The position numbers were made by a program, and so were the translations under genes. A model generated the notes under the pieces. The model did no database searches, was not told the origin of the DNA, and was given only the letters and a program-made list of their open reading frames with translations. Positions 42,579 to 53,764 of a stretch of 64,000 bases of DNA are shown one piece after another. Within the stretch, counting starts at the first letter, position 1. Each line of letters starts with the position of its first letter. The stretch comes from CAVTWD01 sp963738325 (GTDB lineage Bacteria > Actinomycetota > Acidimicrobiia > Acidimicrobiales > Ilumatobacteraceae): the NCBI GenBank assembly GCA_963738325.1, contig CAVTWD010000001.1, positions 1,116,001 to 1,180,000 of the forward strand. Reading direction: 5' to 3'.

Positions 42579-45500
42579 GCCAGGCGGGCCGGCGCGGGCG
42601 CCGGGCGCGCCGCCGGCCCTGGATCGGCCCCATCGGCCTGCTGGCCCTCCTGGCCTACCTCCCGGCCGTGCTGACCGCGCCAGGCGTCGTGGCCGCGGAC
42701 ACGAAGCAGTACTTGTACCTCGACCCCGGCCGCTACCTCGCCGGGGTCACCTCGCTGTGGGACCCCTCGATGTTCGGGGGCTGGGTCACCCACCAGACCA
42801 TCGGCTACCTGTGGCCGATGGGGCCCGTCCACTGGCTCCTGAGCGAGGCCGGGGTGCCCGTGTGGCTCGCGCAGCGGCTCTGGTTGGGCTCGCTCCTGCT
42901 CGCGGGGGGCGCCGGGGTGTGGTGGTGCTGTCGCGTGTTCGGGCTGAGCCGGGCCGGCGCGACGGCGGGCGCCGTTCTCTATCAGCTGTCGCCGTACGCG
43001 CTCCTCTACGCGCCCCGGACGTCGGTGCTGCTCCTCCCGTGGGCCGGGCTCGGTTGGTTGCTCGGGCTCACCGTGCTCGCCGCGCGGCGGGGCGGGTGGC
43101 GGTACCCGGCCGCGGCGGCCCTCGTCGTCGGGACGGTGTCGGGCACCAATGCCACGGCCGCGCTGCTGTGCGCACTCGCGCCCGGGCTGTGGCTCGGTTG
43201 GGCGGTGTGGGGCAGCCGGGAAATGACGTGGCGGCGGGCCCTGGCCGCCGGCGGGCGCATCGCCGTCTTGTCGATCGGGGTCAGCGCGGCGTGGATCGCG
43301 TCGATCCTCGTGCAGGCCCACTACGGCGCCGATGTTCTCGGTTACAGCGAGACCCTGGAGGCGGTCAGCACCACGTCGCTCGGCTCGGAGGTGCTGCGCG
43401 GCCTCGGCTACTGGCTGTTCTACGGCGGCGACGTCACGGGCCCCTGGAACAGCGCCTCGATCCCCTACCTCTCCGCGCCCGTGCTCATCGGGCTCGGCTT
43501 CGTGCTCGTCGCCCTGGCGATGGCCGCTGCCGTGCTGGTGCGTTGGGCGCAGCGGGGCTTCGTGGCCCTGCTCGTGCTCGTCGGGGTCGTGGTGAGCGTC
43601 GGCGCCCACCCGCTCAACCACCCGAGCCTGTACGGGCGCCTGCTGACGACCTCCACCCGCAGCACGATCGTCCTCGCCCTCCGCAGCAGCACCCGCGCCC
43701 TGCCGATCGTGCTCCTCGGCTTCGCGCTGGCGGTCGCGGCCGGGGTGAGCGCCTTGGCCGCCCGCCTGCCGTCGACCTCAGTGCTGGCCGCCGGGGCGGT
43801 CGTCGGTCTGGCCGTGCTCAACCTCCCCGGCCTCTGGACCGGCACCTACGTCGACGGGCTTCAGCGCCGCCCGGAGGACATCCCGGCCTCCTGGACGGCC
43901 GCGGCCGCCGCCCTCGCGCAGCTGCCGGCCGGGACCCGCGTGCTCGAGCTGCCCGGCGCCGAGTTCGCCGCCTATCGCTGGGGCACCACCAACGACGCCA
44001 TCCTCCCCGGGCTGACCGACCGGCCCACGCTCACGCGTGACCTCCTCCCGCTAGGCAGCCCGGGACTCATGGATCTCGCCTTCGCTCTCGACGACCGCTT
44101 CCAGACCGGCACGGTCGAGAGCCAGGAGATCGCGCCCGTCGCTCGCCTGCTGGGCGCCGGCGCCGTCGTGGTGCGCGGTGACACCGCGTTCGAGCGGTAC
44201 CGGACACCTCGCCCCGAGCCGACCGAGGCGCTCTATGCGTCGACCCCACCGGGACTCGGACAACCGACGGCTTTCGGCCCACCGGCTCCGAACCCGGCCG
44301 CGGTGGCCGGCCTCGACGAGACCTCGCTCAGCGATCCGTCGATCGCCCGGCCGGTGGCGCCCGTCGAAGTCGTCCCGGTCACACAGCCCGCTCCGATCGT
44401 GCGGACCCGGACCACCGAAGCCCCGGTGGTGCTGTCGGGCGACGGCGAAGGGATCGTCGACGCCGCCGCCGCGGGACTGGTGGACGGCTCCCGGCCGGTC
44501 ATCGAGGCCGCCTCGGTGACCGATCCGGCCCGGCTCGCCACGCTGGCCAACGAGCCCGGGGCCACGCTGGTGCTGACTGACACGAACCGCGACCGGGCCC
44601 GCCAGTGGCGGGGCTCGCAGGACACCACGGGCTTCACCGAGGACGGCCACGACGGCGTGCTCGAGGAGGACCCGGCGGATGTGCGCCTTCCGGCGTTCCC
44701 AGGAGCGTTGCCGGGGATGGCGACGGTGGCCGAGCAGGAGGGCGGGGCCATCGTGCGGGCCACGGCCTACGGAGAGCCCAACGCCTACCGGCCCGAGGAC
44801 CGGCCGATCATGGCCGTCGACGGTGACCTGACGACCGCCTGGCGGGTCGGTGATCGGGGCGAGGTGATCGGCGAGCGGCTGCGCATCGACCTCGACCATC
44901 CTCGTGCCGTCTCCTCGCTGCACCTGGTCCAGCCGCTCGACCCGAGCGCCAACCGCTGGATCACGGAGCTGGACGTCACGACTGATCGCGGCCGGGCGCG
45001 GGTGAGCCTCGACGCGGCGTCGCGGACGGCGGCGGGGCAGACCATCGCCTTGCCGGCATCGATCGCGGGGATCACGTCACGCGTCGAGCTCGAGGTGGCG
45101 GCCACCAACGTGGGCCGTCTGGCCAGCTACGCGGGCATCGGGCCCGTCGGCTTCGCCGAAGTGGGCGTGGGCGACCTGCGCCTCGAGGAGGTGGTGGTCG
45201 TCCCCACCGCGGTGCTGTCGGCGGCGGGGGCGGCGGCCGCGGGCCGCGAGCTGGACGTCGTGCTGACCCGGCTCCGCCACGACCCGCGTGATCGGTGGCG
45301 CAGCGACGAGGAGCTCGCCCTCGTCCGGCGGGTGACGCTGCCCGCGGCCCGCACCTTCCGGGTGGAGGGCACGGCTCGCTTGTCGGCGGCGGCCACCGAC
45401 GCGGTCATCGCGGGACTCGTGGCGCGACCGGTCGGGGTCACCGCCCGGGCCAGCAGCCGCCTGGCCGGGGTGCCCGCCGATGGCGGCCCCGCCGCCGTCG

Positions 45501-46929
45501 ACGGGGATCTCACCTCGGCGTGGACGACCGCCTTCGGATCCGCCCTCGGCGCCCAGCTCGACGTGGACCTCGGCCGGCCCACCGTCCTCGACGCACTCGA
45601 CCTGTCCGTCGTCAACGACGGCGAGCACTCGGTGCCGACCGAGCTCGTGTTGCGCGACGCCGGTGGCGATCAGCGGATCGTCGCGGTGCCGACACCACCG
45701 AAGACGGCGCCCGGTGCTCGACCCACGCCCGTGCGGGTGAGCTTCCCGCCGCTCGCGACGGCCCGCTTCTCGATGACGGTGGCCACCGAGTCGGCAGTGA
45801 CGACCGTCGACCGCCGCTACGGCGACGTGGTCACCTTGCCGGTGGCGATCGCCGAGCTCGGGCTGCCCACCGTCTCGGCGCCGTTGCCGGCCACCTTCGA
45901 CACCGGCTGCCGCGCCGACCTGCTCACCGTCGATGGTCGCCCTGTCCCCCTCCGGGTCCACGGCTCGACGGAGGACCTCCTCGCCCGCCGGCCCTTGCCG
46001 ATCGAGCCCTGTGGCCCCGCTTCGGCGGGGCTCGGGCTGGCGGCCGGCCCTCGCCTGCTCCACGCCGCGCCGGGGACGAGGACCGGCCTCGACCTCGACC
46101 GCCTCGTGCTGCGCTCGGCCGCCACCCCGGCGCCCGCGGCGGCGGTGGGGCCGGCTCCTACGGTGAGCGTCACCGGGAACGGGCGGAACGAGATCACGGG
46201 CACGGTGCGTGGTGACGGCACCCGGCCGTTCTGGCTCGTGCTCGGTCAAGGGCTCAACGCCGGCTGGCGGGCCACCCTCGATGGGCACGACCTGGGCGCG
46301 GCGCAGTCGATCGACGGGGGCATGAACGGCTGGCTGGTGCCGGCGGGGGTGCTCGGGGCGGGCCGCTTCCGGCTGTGGTGGGCACCGCAACGATGGGTGG
46401 ACGCCAGCCTTGCCGTGGCCGCCGCCTCGACCGTCGTCGCCCTCCTCCTTCTGCTCCTCCCCCGGCGACGCCGCCACCGCCCGTGGGGCAACGAATCGGC
46501 ACCGATTCGGTGCCGCACGGAGCCGCAGGTGGGGGTGGAGGGGGGTGTGGAAGCGGCGGTGGAGCTCGTCACGCTGCGCGCGCGACCGGCGAGCCGGGGC
46601 CGTGGCGCACGGCCTTGGTCGCTGCGGCCGCCACCGGGCTCCTCACCGCAGTCGTGATGCCCCCCGCCTTCGCCCTCCTCGTCGCGCCGGTCACGGCGAT
46701 CGCGCTGCGCTGGCCCGCCTGGCGGCGCCTGCCCGCCGTCGGGACGCTCACGGCCGTCGGGCTGGTGGGCGGCTACTACGTCGCCCGCCAGGTCGTCTCG
46801 CAGCCCGCGGCCGGCTTCGGCTGGACCAGCGCGTTCGAATGGGCCCACGACGTCGCCCTCCTCGCCGTCGTCCTCCTCGCCGCGGACGCCCTCGTCGCCG
46901 CCATCCGGGCGCGCCGAGGCGTCCACTAG
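42575..46929 (+). CDS. AftD-like alpha-(1->3)-arabinofuranosyltransferase (DUF3367), copy 1, with a late frameshift
   Basis: A giant (about 1450 residues) membrane glycosyltransferase. The N-terminal GT-C region has ADTKQYLYLDPGRYLAGVTSLWDPS and WVTHQTIGYLWPMGP, as in mycobacterial AftD, which adds arabinofuranose branches to arabinan. Two discoidin-like carbohydrate-binding modules are marked by MAVDGDLTTAWRVG (near 750) and AAVDGDLTSAWTTAF (near 970), then RPFWLVLGQGLNAGWRATLDG. The last transmembrane part (ATGLLTAVVMPPAFALL to 46929) is in another frame; the switch most likely lies at CGCGCGCG 46577-46584. A palindromic repeat lies in the linker just before. The IS element is inserted across its stop codon. 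Confidence 0.82.
46487..46514. repeat. 28-bp palindromic repeat, copy 4, inside the AftD-like gene
   Basis: GGCAACGAATCGGC followed by an inverse half ACCGATTCGGTGCC, two central or arm mismatches. Outer bases CCGTG and CACGG extend the dyad to 40 bases. In frame it encodes GNESAPIRC in the non-conserved linker between two membrane regions. Confidence 0.75.
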
Positions 46930-46930
46930 C

Positions 46931-48939
46931 CCCGTATTCCGCACCGTTGGGGTGAGGGTCAAGGAGTGGCGGCGGCTCGATTCGTTCTCCCGGGGCGCGT
47001 TTGTGCTGGTGAGTCGCTTGGGGCCGCGAGTCGTTGTGTTCGTCGCAGCCGTCGGCTGTTGGGGAAAGACGCCAGGCACAGATGGTAGGGGATCCGCCGG
47101 TTGAGCAGAGATGTGTCGTAGGGTGTTGGGGAAATGTATGTACGAGTGCAGAAGGTGCGGCAGGGCGGTCGGGTCTACGAGTACGTGCACATCGTGGAGG
47201 GCTACCGCGACGAGGTCGGCAAGGTCCGTCACCGTGTTGTGGCAAACCTGGGCCGCCGCGACCGGCTGAAGGACTCCGGCGCGCTGGACAACCTGGCCGC
47301 CGCCTTCACCCGCCTGGACCCGGCTCCGGGTCGCTACCTGGTCGGAGCTCTGCCGTTGCTGGTCCCGGTGCTCGAGCGCCTGGACGTGGCCGGCATCGTG
47401 GACCGGGCCTGCCCGATGCGGGGCCGGTCCCAGCTCACTCACGGCGAGGTGATCGCCGCGCTGGTCGCCAACCGGCTCACCGCCCCCCGCCCCCTCTACG
47501 ACGTGGCCGACTGGGCCGCGGCCTACGCCACCAACGACTGGCTCGGCACCCCCGCCGGCCTGTTGAACGACGACCGGCTCGGCCGGGCGCTGGATGCCCT
47601 GGCCGGACGGATGGACGAGGTCGCCTCCGCGGTCGCGCTCGCCGCCATCGCCGCGTTCGGCGTCGATGCCGCCCGGCTGCATTGGGACTTCACCTCGGTG
47701 GCGTTCTGCGGCGCCTACGCCGACCAACACGGCGCCGCGCCTCGCATCGGCTTCGGCCATTCCTCTGATCGTCAGGCCCATCGCCGCCAGTTCAAGGTCG
47801 CCCACGCCACCACCGCGGCGGGCGTTCCCCTGTTCGGCCGGGTGGTCGACGGCGCCCGCCACGAAGGCGCCGAAACCGGCGGGCTGCTCGAAGGGCTGCG
47901 CGCCCTCGCCCAACCGAAACGGCTGCTGCTGGTGGCCGACTCGGCGTTGGTCACCAAACCGAACCTGGCCGCCGCTGACGCGGCCGGCATCCGGTTCGTG
48001 TCCCGGCTGCCCCGCAGCTTCGACTACGAACCCGATGCCCTTGCCCTCCACGACACGGCGTGGCGGCCGCTGCGCTACTGCTCGGCCCGCTCTCGGCGGC
48101 GGCCACCCGCGTCGCGACCCATCTTCCGCGGTGCGGAGGCCACCATCGCCATGACCGGACCGGACAAGGTCCCCCGTACGTTCCGTGTCCTGTACGTGTA
48201 CGGCAGCGAGGAAGCCGGTGCGGCCCGAGCCAGCCGGGCCAAGTTGCTCGCTCGCGCCGAGGACGCTGTGGCCACCATTGCCCGCGGGCTCACCGCTCGG
48301 CCACGCCAAGATCCCGAGAAGCTCGAGCGCCGCGTGGCCAAAGCAGTATCGAAAGGTCGCGTCGGCAACTGGCTGCGCACCGAACTGCGATGCGACGACG
48401 ACGGGAACCTCTCCCTGTCCTGGTGGCGTGACGCCGACGCCATAGCCGACACCGAACGCCGCGACGGCCTCTACGCCCTCGTCACCAATATGGGCCCGGC
48501 GCAGTGCTCGGCCGACCGGCTCCTCGCCCTCTACAAAGACCAGGCGCTATCAGAACGAGCGCACCACTTCCTCAAAGGCCCCCTGGCCGTGCGACCCGTG
48601 TTCCTGAAATCGAACCGCCGCGCCGCCGCTCTCGTCGCGGTTTGCTCGATCGCGCTCCTCGTCTATGGGCTCATCGAAACCGAACTGCGCAACGCCATCG
48701 CCCCTGCCCGCACCATCCCCGGGCTACTCCCCGAAGGCCGCGCCGCCCGACCCACCGGCCAGAACATCTTCCGAACCTTCACCGGCCTCGGCTACCAACT
48801 CGCCCGCACCACCCACGGACTCCAAGAAATCCCCGACCCCCTCACACCAGCCCAACACGCCATCCTCAACGCCCTCAACATCACCTCCATCCTGCCGTCA
48901 CCGGGACAACCCTGACCTCAAAACAATGCGGAATACGGG
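46931..48939 (+). mobile_element. IS1634-family insertion sequence
   Basis: A complete 2009-bp insertion sequence. Terminal inverted repeats are CCCGTATTCCGCA (46931-46943) and its exact complement (48927-48939), with partial similarity further in. It is flanked by a perfect 6-bp direct repeat ACTAGC (46925-46930 and 48940-48945), the expected target duplication. The left copy contains the TAG stop of the AftD-like gene, so that protein is not lengthened. It holds a single transposase gene and sits between the AftD-like and flavoprotein genes, likely uncoupling their transcription. Confidence 0.92.
47134..48915 (+). CDS. IS1634 family transposase
   Basis: A 593-residue DDE transposase of the IS4 superfamily. 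It begins MYVRVQKVRQGGRVYEYVHIVEGYRDEVGKVRHRVVANLG, the characteristic start of this family. Catalytic acids are expected in HWDFTSVAF near residue 188, LLLVADSALVTKPN near 270 and YGLIETELRNA near 515. The frame is intact with a clean start and stop, so the element is probably recent or active. The IS is inserted in the same direction as the flanking genes. Confidence 0.93.
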   Translation: MYVRVQKVRQGGRVYEYVHIVEGYRDEVGKVRHRVVANLGRRDRLKDSGALDNLAAAFTRLDPAPGRYLVGALPLLVPVLERLDVAGIVDRACPMRGRSQLTHGEVIAALVANRLTAPRPLYDVADWAAAYATNDWLGTPAGLLNDDRLGRALDALAGRMDEVASAVALAAIAAFGVDAARLHWDFTSVAFCGAYADQHGAAPRIGFGHSSDRQAHRRQFKVAHATTAAGVPLFGRVVDGARHEGAETGGLLEGLRALAQPKRLLLVADSALVTKPNLAAADAAGIRFVSRLPRSFDYEPDALALHDTAWRPLRYCSARSRRRPPASRPIFRGAEATIAMTGPDKVPRTFRVLYVYGSEEAGAARASRAKLLARAEDAVATIARGLTARPRQDPEKLERRVAKAVSKGRVGNWLRTELRCDDDGNLSLSWWRDADAIADTERRDGLYALVTNMGPAQCSADRLLALYKDQALSERAHHFLKGPLAVRPVFLKSNRRAAALVAVCSIALLVYGLIETELRNAIAPARTIPGLLPEGRAARPTGQNIFRTFTGLGYQLARTTHGLQEIPDPLTPAQHAILNALNITSILPSPGQP

Positions 48940-48976
48940 ACTAGCCTGCCGCCGTCCCGACGACCCCGGAGCACCG

Positions 48977-50457
48977 ATGACCGCAGCGGAGCGGACCGCG
49001 GCCACGCACCACGACATCGTGATCATCGGCGCCGGCCCGGCGGGACTCACGGCCGCCTACCAGCTGGCGAAGAGCAGCGTCGCGGCCACTGTGGTCGAGG
49101 CCGACGACGTGGTCGGCGGCATCTCCCGGACCGTCGAGCGCGACGGCTGGCGCTTCGACATCGGCGGCCACCGGTTCTTCACGAAGGTGCCCGAGGTCGA
49201 GACCCTCTGGCACGAGATCCTCCCCGACGAGGATTTCCTGCTCCGCCCCCGGATGAGCCGGATCTACTACAACGGGCGCTTCTTCGACTACCCGCTGCGG
49301 GCCATGAACGCGCTCCGCGGTCTCGGCGTGGCCGAGGCGGCCCGCTGTGCGGGCTCGTACCTGTGGGCCCGCCTGCGGCCCCCCGGCGACCTCACCACCT
49401 TCGAGGGCTGGACCGCCTCGCGCTTCGGGTGGCGGCTCTACCGCATCTTCTTCAAGACCTACACCGAGAAGGTGTGGGGCGTGCCGGCCGACGAGATCCA
49501 AGCCGACTGGGCGGCGCAGCGCATCAAGAACCTGTCCCTCGGCAAGGCCGTGCTCAACTCCCTGACCCCGAGGTCCGGCCAGACCGAGATCACCTCGCTG
49601 ATCGACGAGTTCCAGTACCCCCGCCTCGGTCCAGGGATGATGTGGGAGGTCTGCCGCGACAAGGTGGTGGCCGCGGGAACCGACGTGCGGATGCGCACGC
49701 TCGTGAAGCGCATCGAGCACGCGGGGGGCGCGCCCACACCGTCGTCGTCGACGCCCCCGAGGGTGAGCTCCACCTGCCGGCCACCGACGTCATCTCGTCG
49801 ATGCCGATGAGTGAGCTCGTGGCGGGCATGGACCCACCGCCACCGCCGGAGGTGCTCGCCGCAGCCTCGGCCCTGCGCTACCGCGACTTCCTGACGGTGG
49901 CCCTCGTCATCCCCCAGCAGATCGCCTTCCCCGACAACTGGATCTACGTCCACTCACCCGAGGTCAAGCTCGGGCGGATCCAGAACTTCGGCGCCTGGTC
50001 GCCCTACCTCGTCAAGGACGGCCACACCTGCCTCGGCCTCGAGTACTTCGTCAACGCGGGCGACGAATGGTGGGACCGGCCCGACCACGAGCTGATCGAG
50101 GCCGGCATCGACGAGCTCGTGCATCTCGGCCTGGCCACGCGAGAGGCGGTCGAGGCCGGCTACGTCGTGCGCATGCCGAAGGCCTACCCGGTCTACGACG
50201 CGACCTACGCCGACAACGTCGACGTCTTGAGGGCATGGCTCGAAGCCCATGCCGCCAACGTGCACCCCGTGGGGCGCAACGGGATGCACCGCTACAACAA
50301 CCAGGACCATTCGATGTACACGGCCATGCTCACGGTCGAGAACATCCTGAAGGGCACCGCCCACGACATCTGGTCCGTGAACGTCGAGCAGGAGTACCAC
50401 GAGGAGCGAGCCGGGGCTGCGGGAGGCACCGGCCGCGCCGCTCCCGTCGTGCCGTGA
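48977..50457 (+). CDS. UDP-galactopyranose mutase-like FAD-dependent oxidoreductase, with a frameshift
   Basis: A flavoprotein of about 494 residues if repaired. The FAD motif is IVIIGAGPAGLTAAYQLAKSS near residue 15, then ADDVVGGISRTVERDGWRFDIGGHRFFTK, as in UDP-galactopyranose mutase and protoporphyrinogen-oxidase-like proteins of polysaccharide clusters. A substrate loop FFKTYTEKVWGVPADEI follows. The frame shifts in GGGGGGCGCGCC (49722-49733) and resumes HTVVVDAPEGELHL. It ends with GRNGMHRYNNQDHSMYTAML and ENILKG, where FAD and substrate are usually bound. ATG 48977 is used. A role in making galactofuranose or a related sugar of the envelope polymer is likely but unproved. Confidence 0.82.
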
Positions 50458-51779
50458 GCGCCCGGCCGGGCGAGGCGGCATGGTTTCGCCCCGCGCTGGC
50501 CGGGGTGGCGGTGGTCGGGCTGGGCGGCCGGCTCACGTACGTGGCCGTCGTCGCCCGCAAGCTCCCCCTCGTCGGCGACGCCGAGACCTACCACCTCCTG
50601 GCGAGGGTCCTGGCCGACGGCCAGGGCTACGTGCGGCCTCGCGAGCTGGCCCTCGGCCTGCGCCTCCCGACGGCCGAGTTCCCGCCGATGCACCCCTTCG
50701 TGCTCGCCCTCGGCGACCTCGTGGGGTTGTCGAGCGCGCTGTCGCAGCGATTCCTCGGCGCGTGCCTCGGCGTCGTGACGGTCGTGCTCGTCGGCCTGCT
50801 GGCCCGCCGCATGGGTGGCCCCCGGGCGGGGATTCTCGCCGCCGCGCTGGCCGCGGTGAGCCCCGTGCTGATCGAGCAGGATGCGTCACTCCAGGCCGAA
50901 GGGCTCTACGCCCTCCTGGTCACCGCGTCACTCCTCGCCATCCACGTGGCGATGAACCGGCGCACCAGCCCGGCCCAGCTCGTCCTGCTCGGTCTGCTCC
51001 TCGGGGTAACCGCCCTCACCCGGTCCGAAGCGGTGCTGTTCGTCCCGGTGGCCGGCCTGCTGGTGGCCTGGCGCGCCGGCCGGCCCACCCTCGCCGGCGC
51101 CCTCCGGGCGGTCGGCCTGGTGGCGGTGGGGGCGCTCGCCCTCCTCGGGGCGTGGGCCGTGCGCAGCAGCGTGCAGCTCCACGCCGTCGTCCTGACGTCG
51201 ACGAACGCGGGCACGCTCGTGGCCGGCGGCAACTGCGATGCGGTGTACCACGGGCCGCAGGAAGGGCTGTGGCGCCTCGATTGCGTCACGGCAGTCGACA
51301 CGGCCGGCCTCGAGCGCGACGAGGCGGCGCGCACGCAGCGCTGGATCGACGCCGGCGCCCGCTACGCCTGGGATCACGCCGGCGAGGTGCCGGGCGTGGC
51401 GCTCGTCCGCGTCCTGCGCACCTGGGGAGTCTGGGACCGCTCCGGCCAGGTCGTCTGGGAGAGCCTCGAGGGCCGCAGCCGCCGCTGGCATGCCCTGGCC
51501 GGATGGTTCCACCTGGTGATGCTGCCCGTCGCCGTCGCCGGGCTCGTGATCGTGGGGAGGCGCCGGCGCCCCGATCTCGTGCTGCTGCTGACGCCCATCG
51601 TGGCCTCGGTGGTGGTGAGCGCGCTGTCGGTGGGCAACACCCGCTTCCGCGCCGGCGCCGACCCCGTCCTGCTCGTGGCGGCGGCCATCGCCGTCGACGC
51701 CGTCCTGTACCGGTGGTGGCCGTCGCGGAGCAGGGTCAGCCTGGAGGAGCCGACCGCAGCCGCTCGATCACCCGGGTGA
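50454..51779 (+). CDS. ArnT-like glycosyltransferase (GT-C, polyprenyl-phosphate sugar transferase)
   Basis: A 441-residue integral membrane protein with about ten hydrophobic segments. The N-terminal loop VGDAETYHLLARVLADGQGYVRP carries the acidic residue typical of GT39/GT83 enzymes that transfer sugars from lipid-phosphate donors. LEAEGLYALL-like QASLQAEGLYALLVTASLLAIHVA and GLLLGVTALTRSEAVLFVP match the family core. The predicted site is the outer face of the membrane. Start GTG 50454 overlaps the flavoprotein stop by four bases (GTGA). Its tail overlaps the convergent acyltransferase gene by 44 bases. Confidence 0.85.
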   Translation: MSARPGEAAWFRPALAGVAVVGLGGRLTYVAVVARKLPLVGDAETYHLLARVLADGQGYVRPRELALGLRLPTAEFPPMHPFVLALGDLVGLSSALSQRFLGACLGVVTVVLVGLLARRMGGPRAGILAAALAAVSPVLIEQDASLQAEGLYALLVTASLLAIHVAMNRRTSPAQLVLLGLLLGVTALTRSEAVLFVPVAGLLVAWRAGRPTLAGALRAVGLVAVGALALLGAWAVRSSVQLHAVVLTSTNAGTLVAGGNCDAVYHGPQEGLWRLDCVTAVDTAGLERDEAARTQRWIDAGARYAWDHAGEVPGVALVRVLRTWGVWDRSGQVVWESLEGRSRRWHALAGWFHLVMLPVAVAGLVIVGRRRRPDLVLLLTPIVASVVVSALSVGNTRFRAGADPVLLVAAAIAVDAVLYRWWPSRSRVSLEEPTAAARSPG

Positions 51780-53764
51780 CCTGCGGGCCGAGCCACGTGT
51801 CGGCCACGATCTTCGCCGTGTCCTCGCTGAAGTGGATGCCATCGGGTCGCAGCCGGGCCTGGTCCGCCGCGCTCAGCCCGGCCAGGAACTGGTCGAGGGG
51901 AACCGTGGCCGCCTCTGCGTCGCCCGTGACGGCCTGCTGCAGCAACTGGGTGAACCGCTCCATGCTCCCGGGCGCCCGCTCCATGTAGCTCGGCGCGGGC
52001 GGCCGCAGCCAGACCACGGCGACGTGGCGGGCGGCCCAGAACTGGTCGACGCCGCGCACCTCCTTGCGGATCTCGTCGTCCATGACCGGATCGCCGACCT
52101 TCCGCCACGCCGAGTCACCCGGGAGGCGACGATCGACGATCTCCCAGATCCCCGTCTGGATGACCGCCACGTCGATGGGCGTCGACGCGACCGCCTCTGC
52201 CCAGGCCTGGCGGAAGTCGCCGCAGAACTTGGACAGCTCGAAGACCTTGCCGTCGAAGCGCCGTTCCCCTCCGAGCTCGATGCCGCAGCCGACCCGGCCC
52301 GCGTTCACCACGACGTGGAAGTCACCCGTGTCCTTCCCGAACGCATCGAGCCCCATCCCGGTGCGGATGGCGGTCGAGTCGCCGAAGACGCCGATGCGAG
52401 CGGGGGGACGGGGAGCGGGGCTCGCCACGGTGGACGGCGCCGAGCGCGGGCGGAGCGGCGCGCTCGCGGGGAGCGTGGTCGCGGGGGCGGTCGCGGGGAG
52501 CGTCGTCGCGCTCGACGCGACGCGGGCCTGCAGCCGCGCCGCGAGATCTCCGACGCCAGGGGCCGGAAGGGCCAGCGTCGCCGCGGTGACGGCGAGCACG
52601 GCCCCGTACGCGCCCATGGCCATCGGCAGCGCCGCCGGCCATCCCGGCAGCCACCGCCGCGAGCGGATCGGCTGCTCGAGCAACCGGTAGGAGGCGAGCG
52701 CGGCGGCCAAGCTGACCGCGAGCTGGAGGATCTGCAACGGGAACCCGGAGATCCCCGTGCGCTGGCGCGGTGACCGTGGCGATGATCGCCCAGTGCCAGA
52801 GGTAGAGGCCGTAGCTGATGAGCCCGAGCCCTCGCAAGGGCGCCCACGAGAGGAGGCGGCCCACGGCACTGCCCGGCCGCGTCACCGCGGCGATCACCGC
52901 CGCGACCGCCAGGCCGAGGAGGACGAACCCACCCCGGTAGAGCCAGAGCGTCGTGCCCGAGAGGGTGAGCCACGCCGCCGCCAGCCCACCGAGGGCGAGC
53001 CAGGCCACCGCGTCGAGCATTCTGGGGTCGCGCGCCCTTCGGGGCGGACGCCAGCGACACCAGGCCGCCAGGGCGGCGCCCACCGCGATCGCCCCCGCTC
53101 TCGTCTCGGTGCCGTAGTAGGAGCCGGAGACATCCCCCGCACCCGACCACAGCGGCCATCAAGCAGGTACGACGCGATCGCCGCGGCCACCGCCGCCCCC
53201 GCCACCACCGGTGCCAGCGCACGGCGAAGGCGGCGGGCGACGATCACGAGGCCTACCACGACGAGCGGCCACACCAGGTAGAACTGCTCCTCGATGGCCA
53301 GGCTCCAGGTGTGCTGGAGCGGTGACGGGGAGCGGAAGATCGACCAGTAGTCGGCCGACTTGGCGATCTCGTGCCAGTTGGCCGCATAGGCGAGCGTGGC
53401 GACGGCGTCGGCACGGATGGCCCCGAGGTCGGCGCGGTCGGCGAGCCGCGGCCCACACCACGACGGCGCCGACGACCACGAGCATGGCCGGCAGCAAGCG
53501 GCGGGCTCGGCGTCCCCAGAAGCGGCGAAGGTCGAGCCGGCCGGTGCCATCGTGCTCGGCCAGCAGCAAGCTGGTGATGAGGAAGCCGGAGAGGACGAAG
53601 AAGGCGTCGACCCCGAGGTAGCCACCGCGGATCCAGCCGAGGTGGAAGGCCACGACACCGGCCACGGCCAGGCCCCGGAGCCCGTCGAGCGCCCCGATGT
53701 GGCGGAGGCCGGTCGCCGCGGGCGGTTCGGTCGTCGCCGCCTGCTCGGCGATCAGTAGGGCCAC
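51736..53764 (-). CDS. acyltransferase / SGNH hydrolase fusion (OafA-like), with several frameshifts
   Basis: A protein of about 675 residues if repaired. The N-terminal acyltransferase_3 membrane domain starts at GALDGLRGLAVAGVVAFHLGW with GVDAFFVLSGFLITSLL, and ends with SYGLYLWHWAIIATV, carrying the conserved histidines. The C-terminal extracellular SGNH domain has GVFGDSTAIRTGMG (Ser), an Asn-containing VVVNAGRVGCG and the RPDGIHFSED catalytic Asp-His. Such enzymes O-acetylate or otherwise acylate envelope sugars. Three frame switches are needed, near 53433-53450, 53150 and 52766; two lie on CGCG. GTG 53764 overlaps the methyltransferase stop. Fused form agrees with OafA-type modifiers. 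Confidence 0.8.

Noticed and set aside
46487..46514. The palindrome as the sure cause of the AftD frameshift
   Set aside because: The conserved reading could persist through it to CGCGCGCG at 46577, so the cause is undecided.
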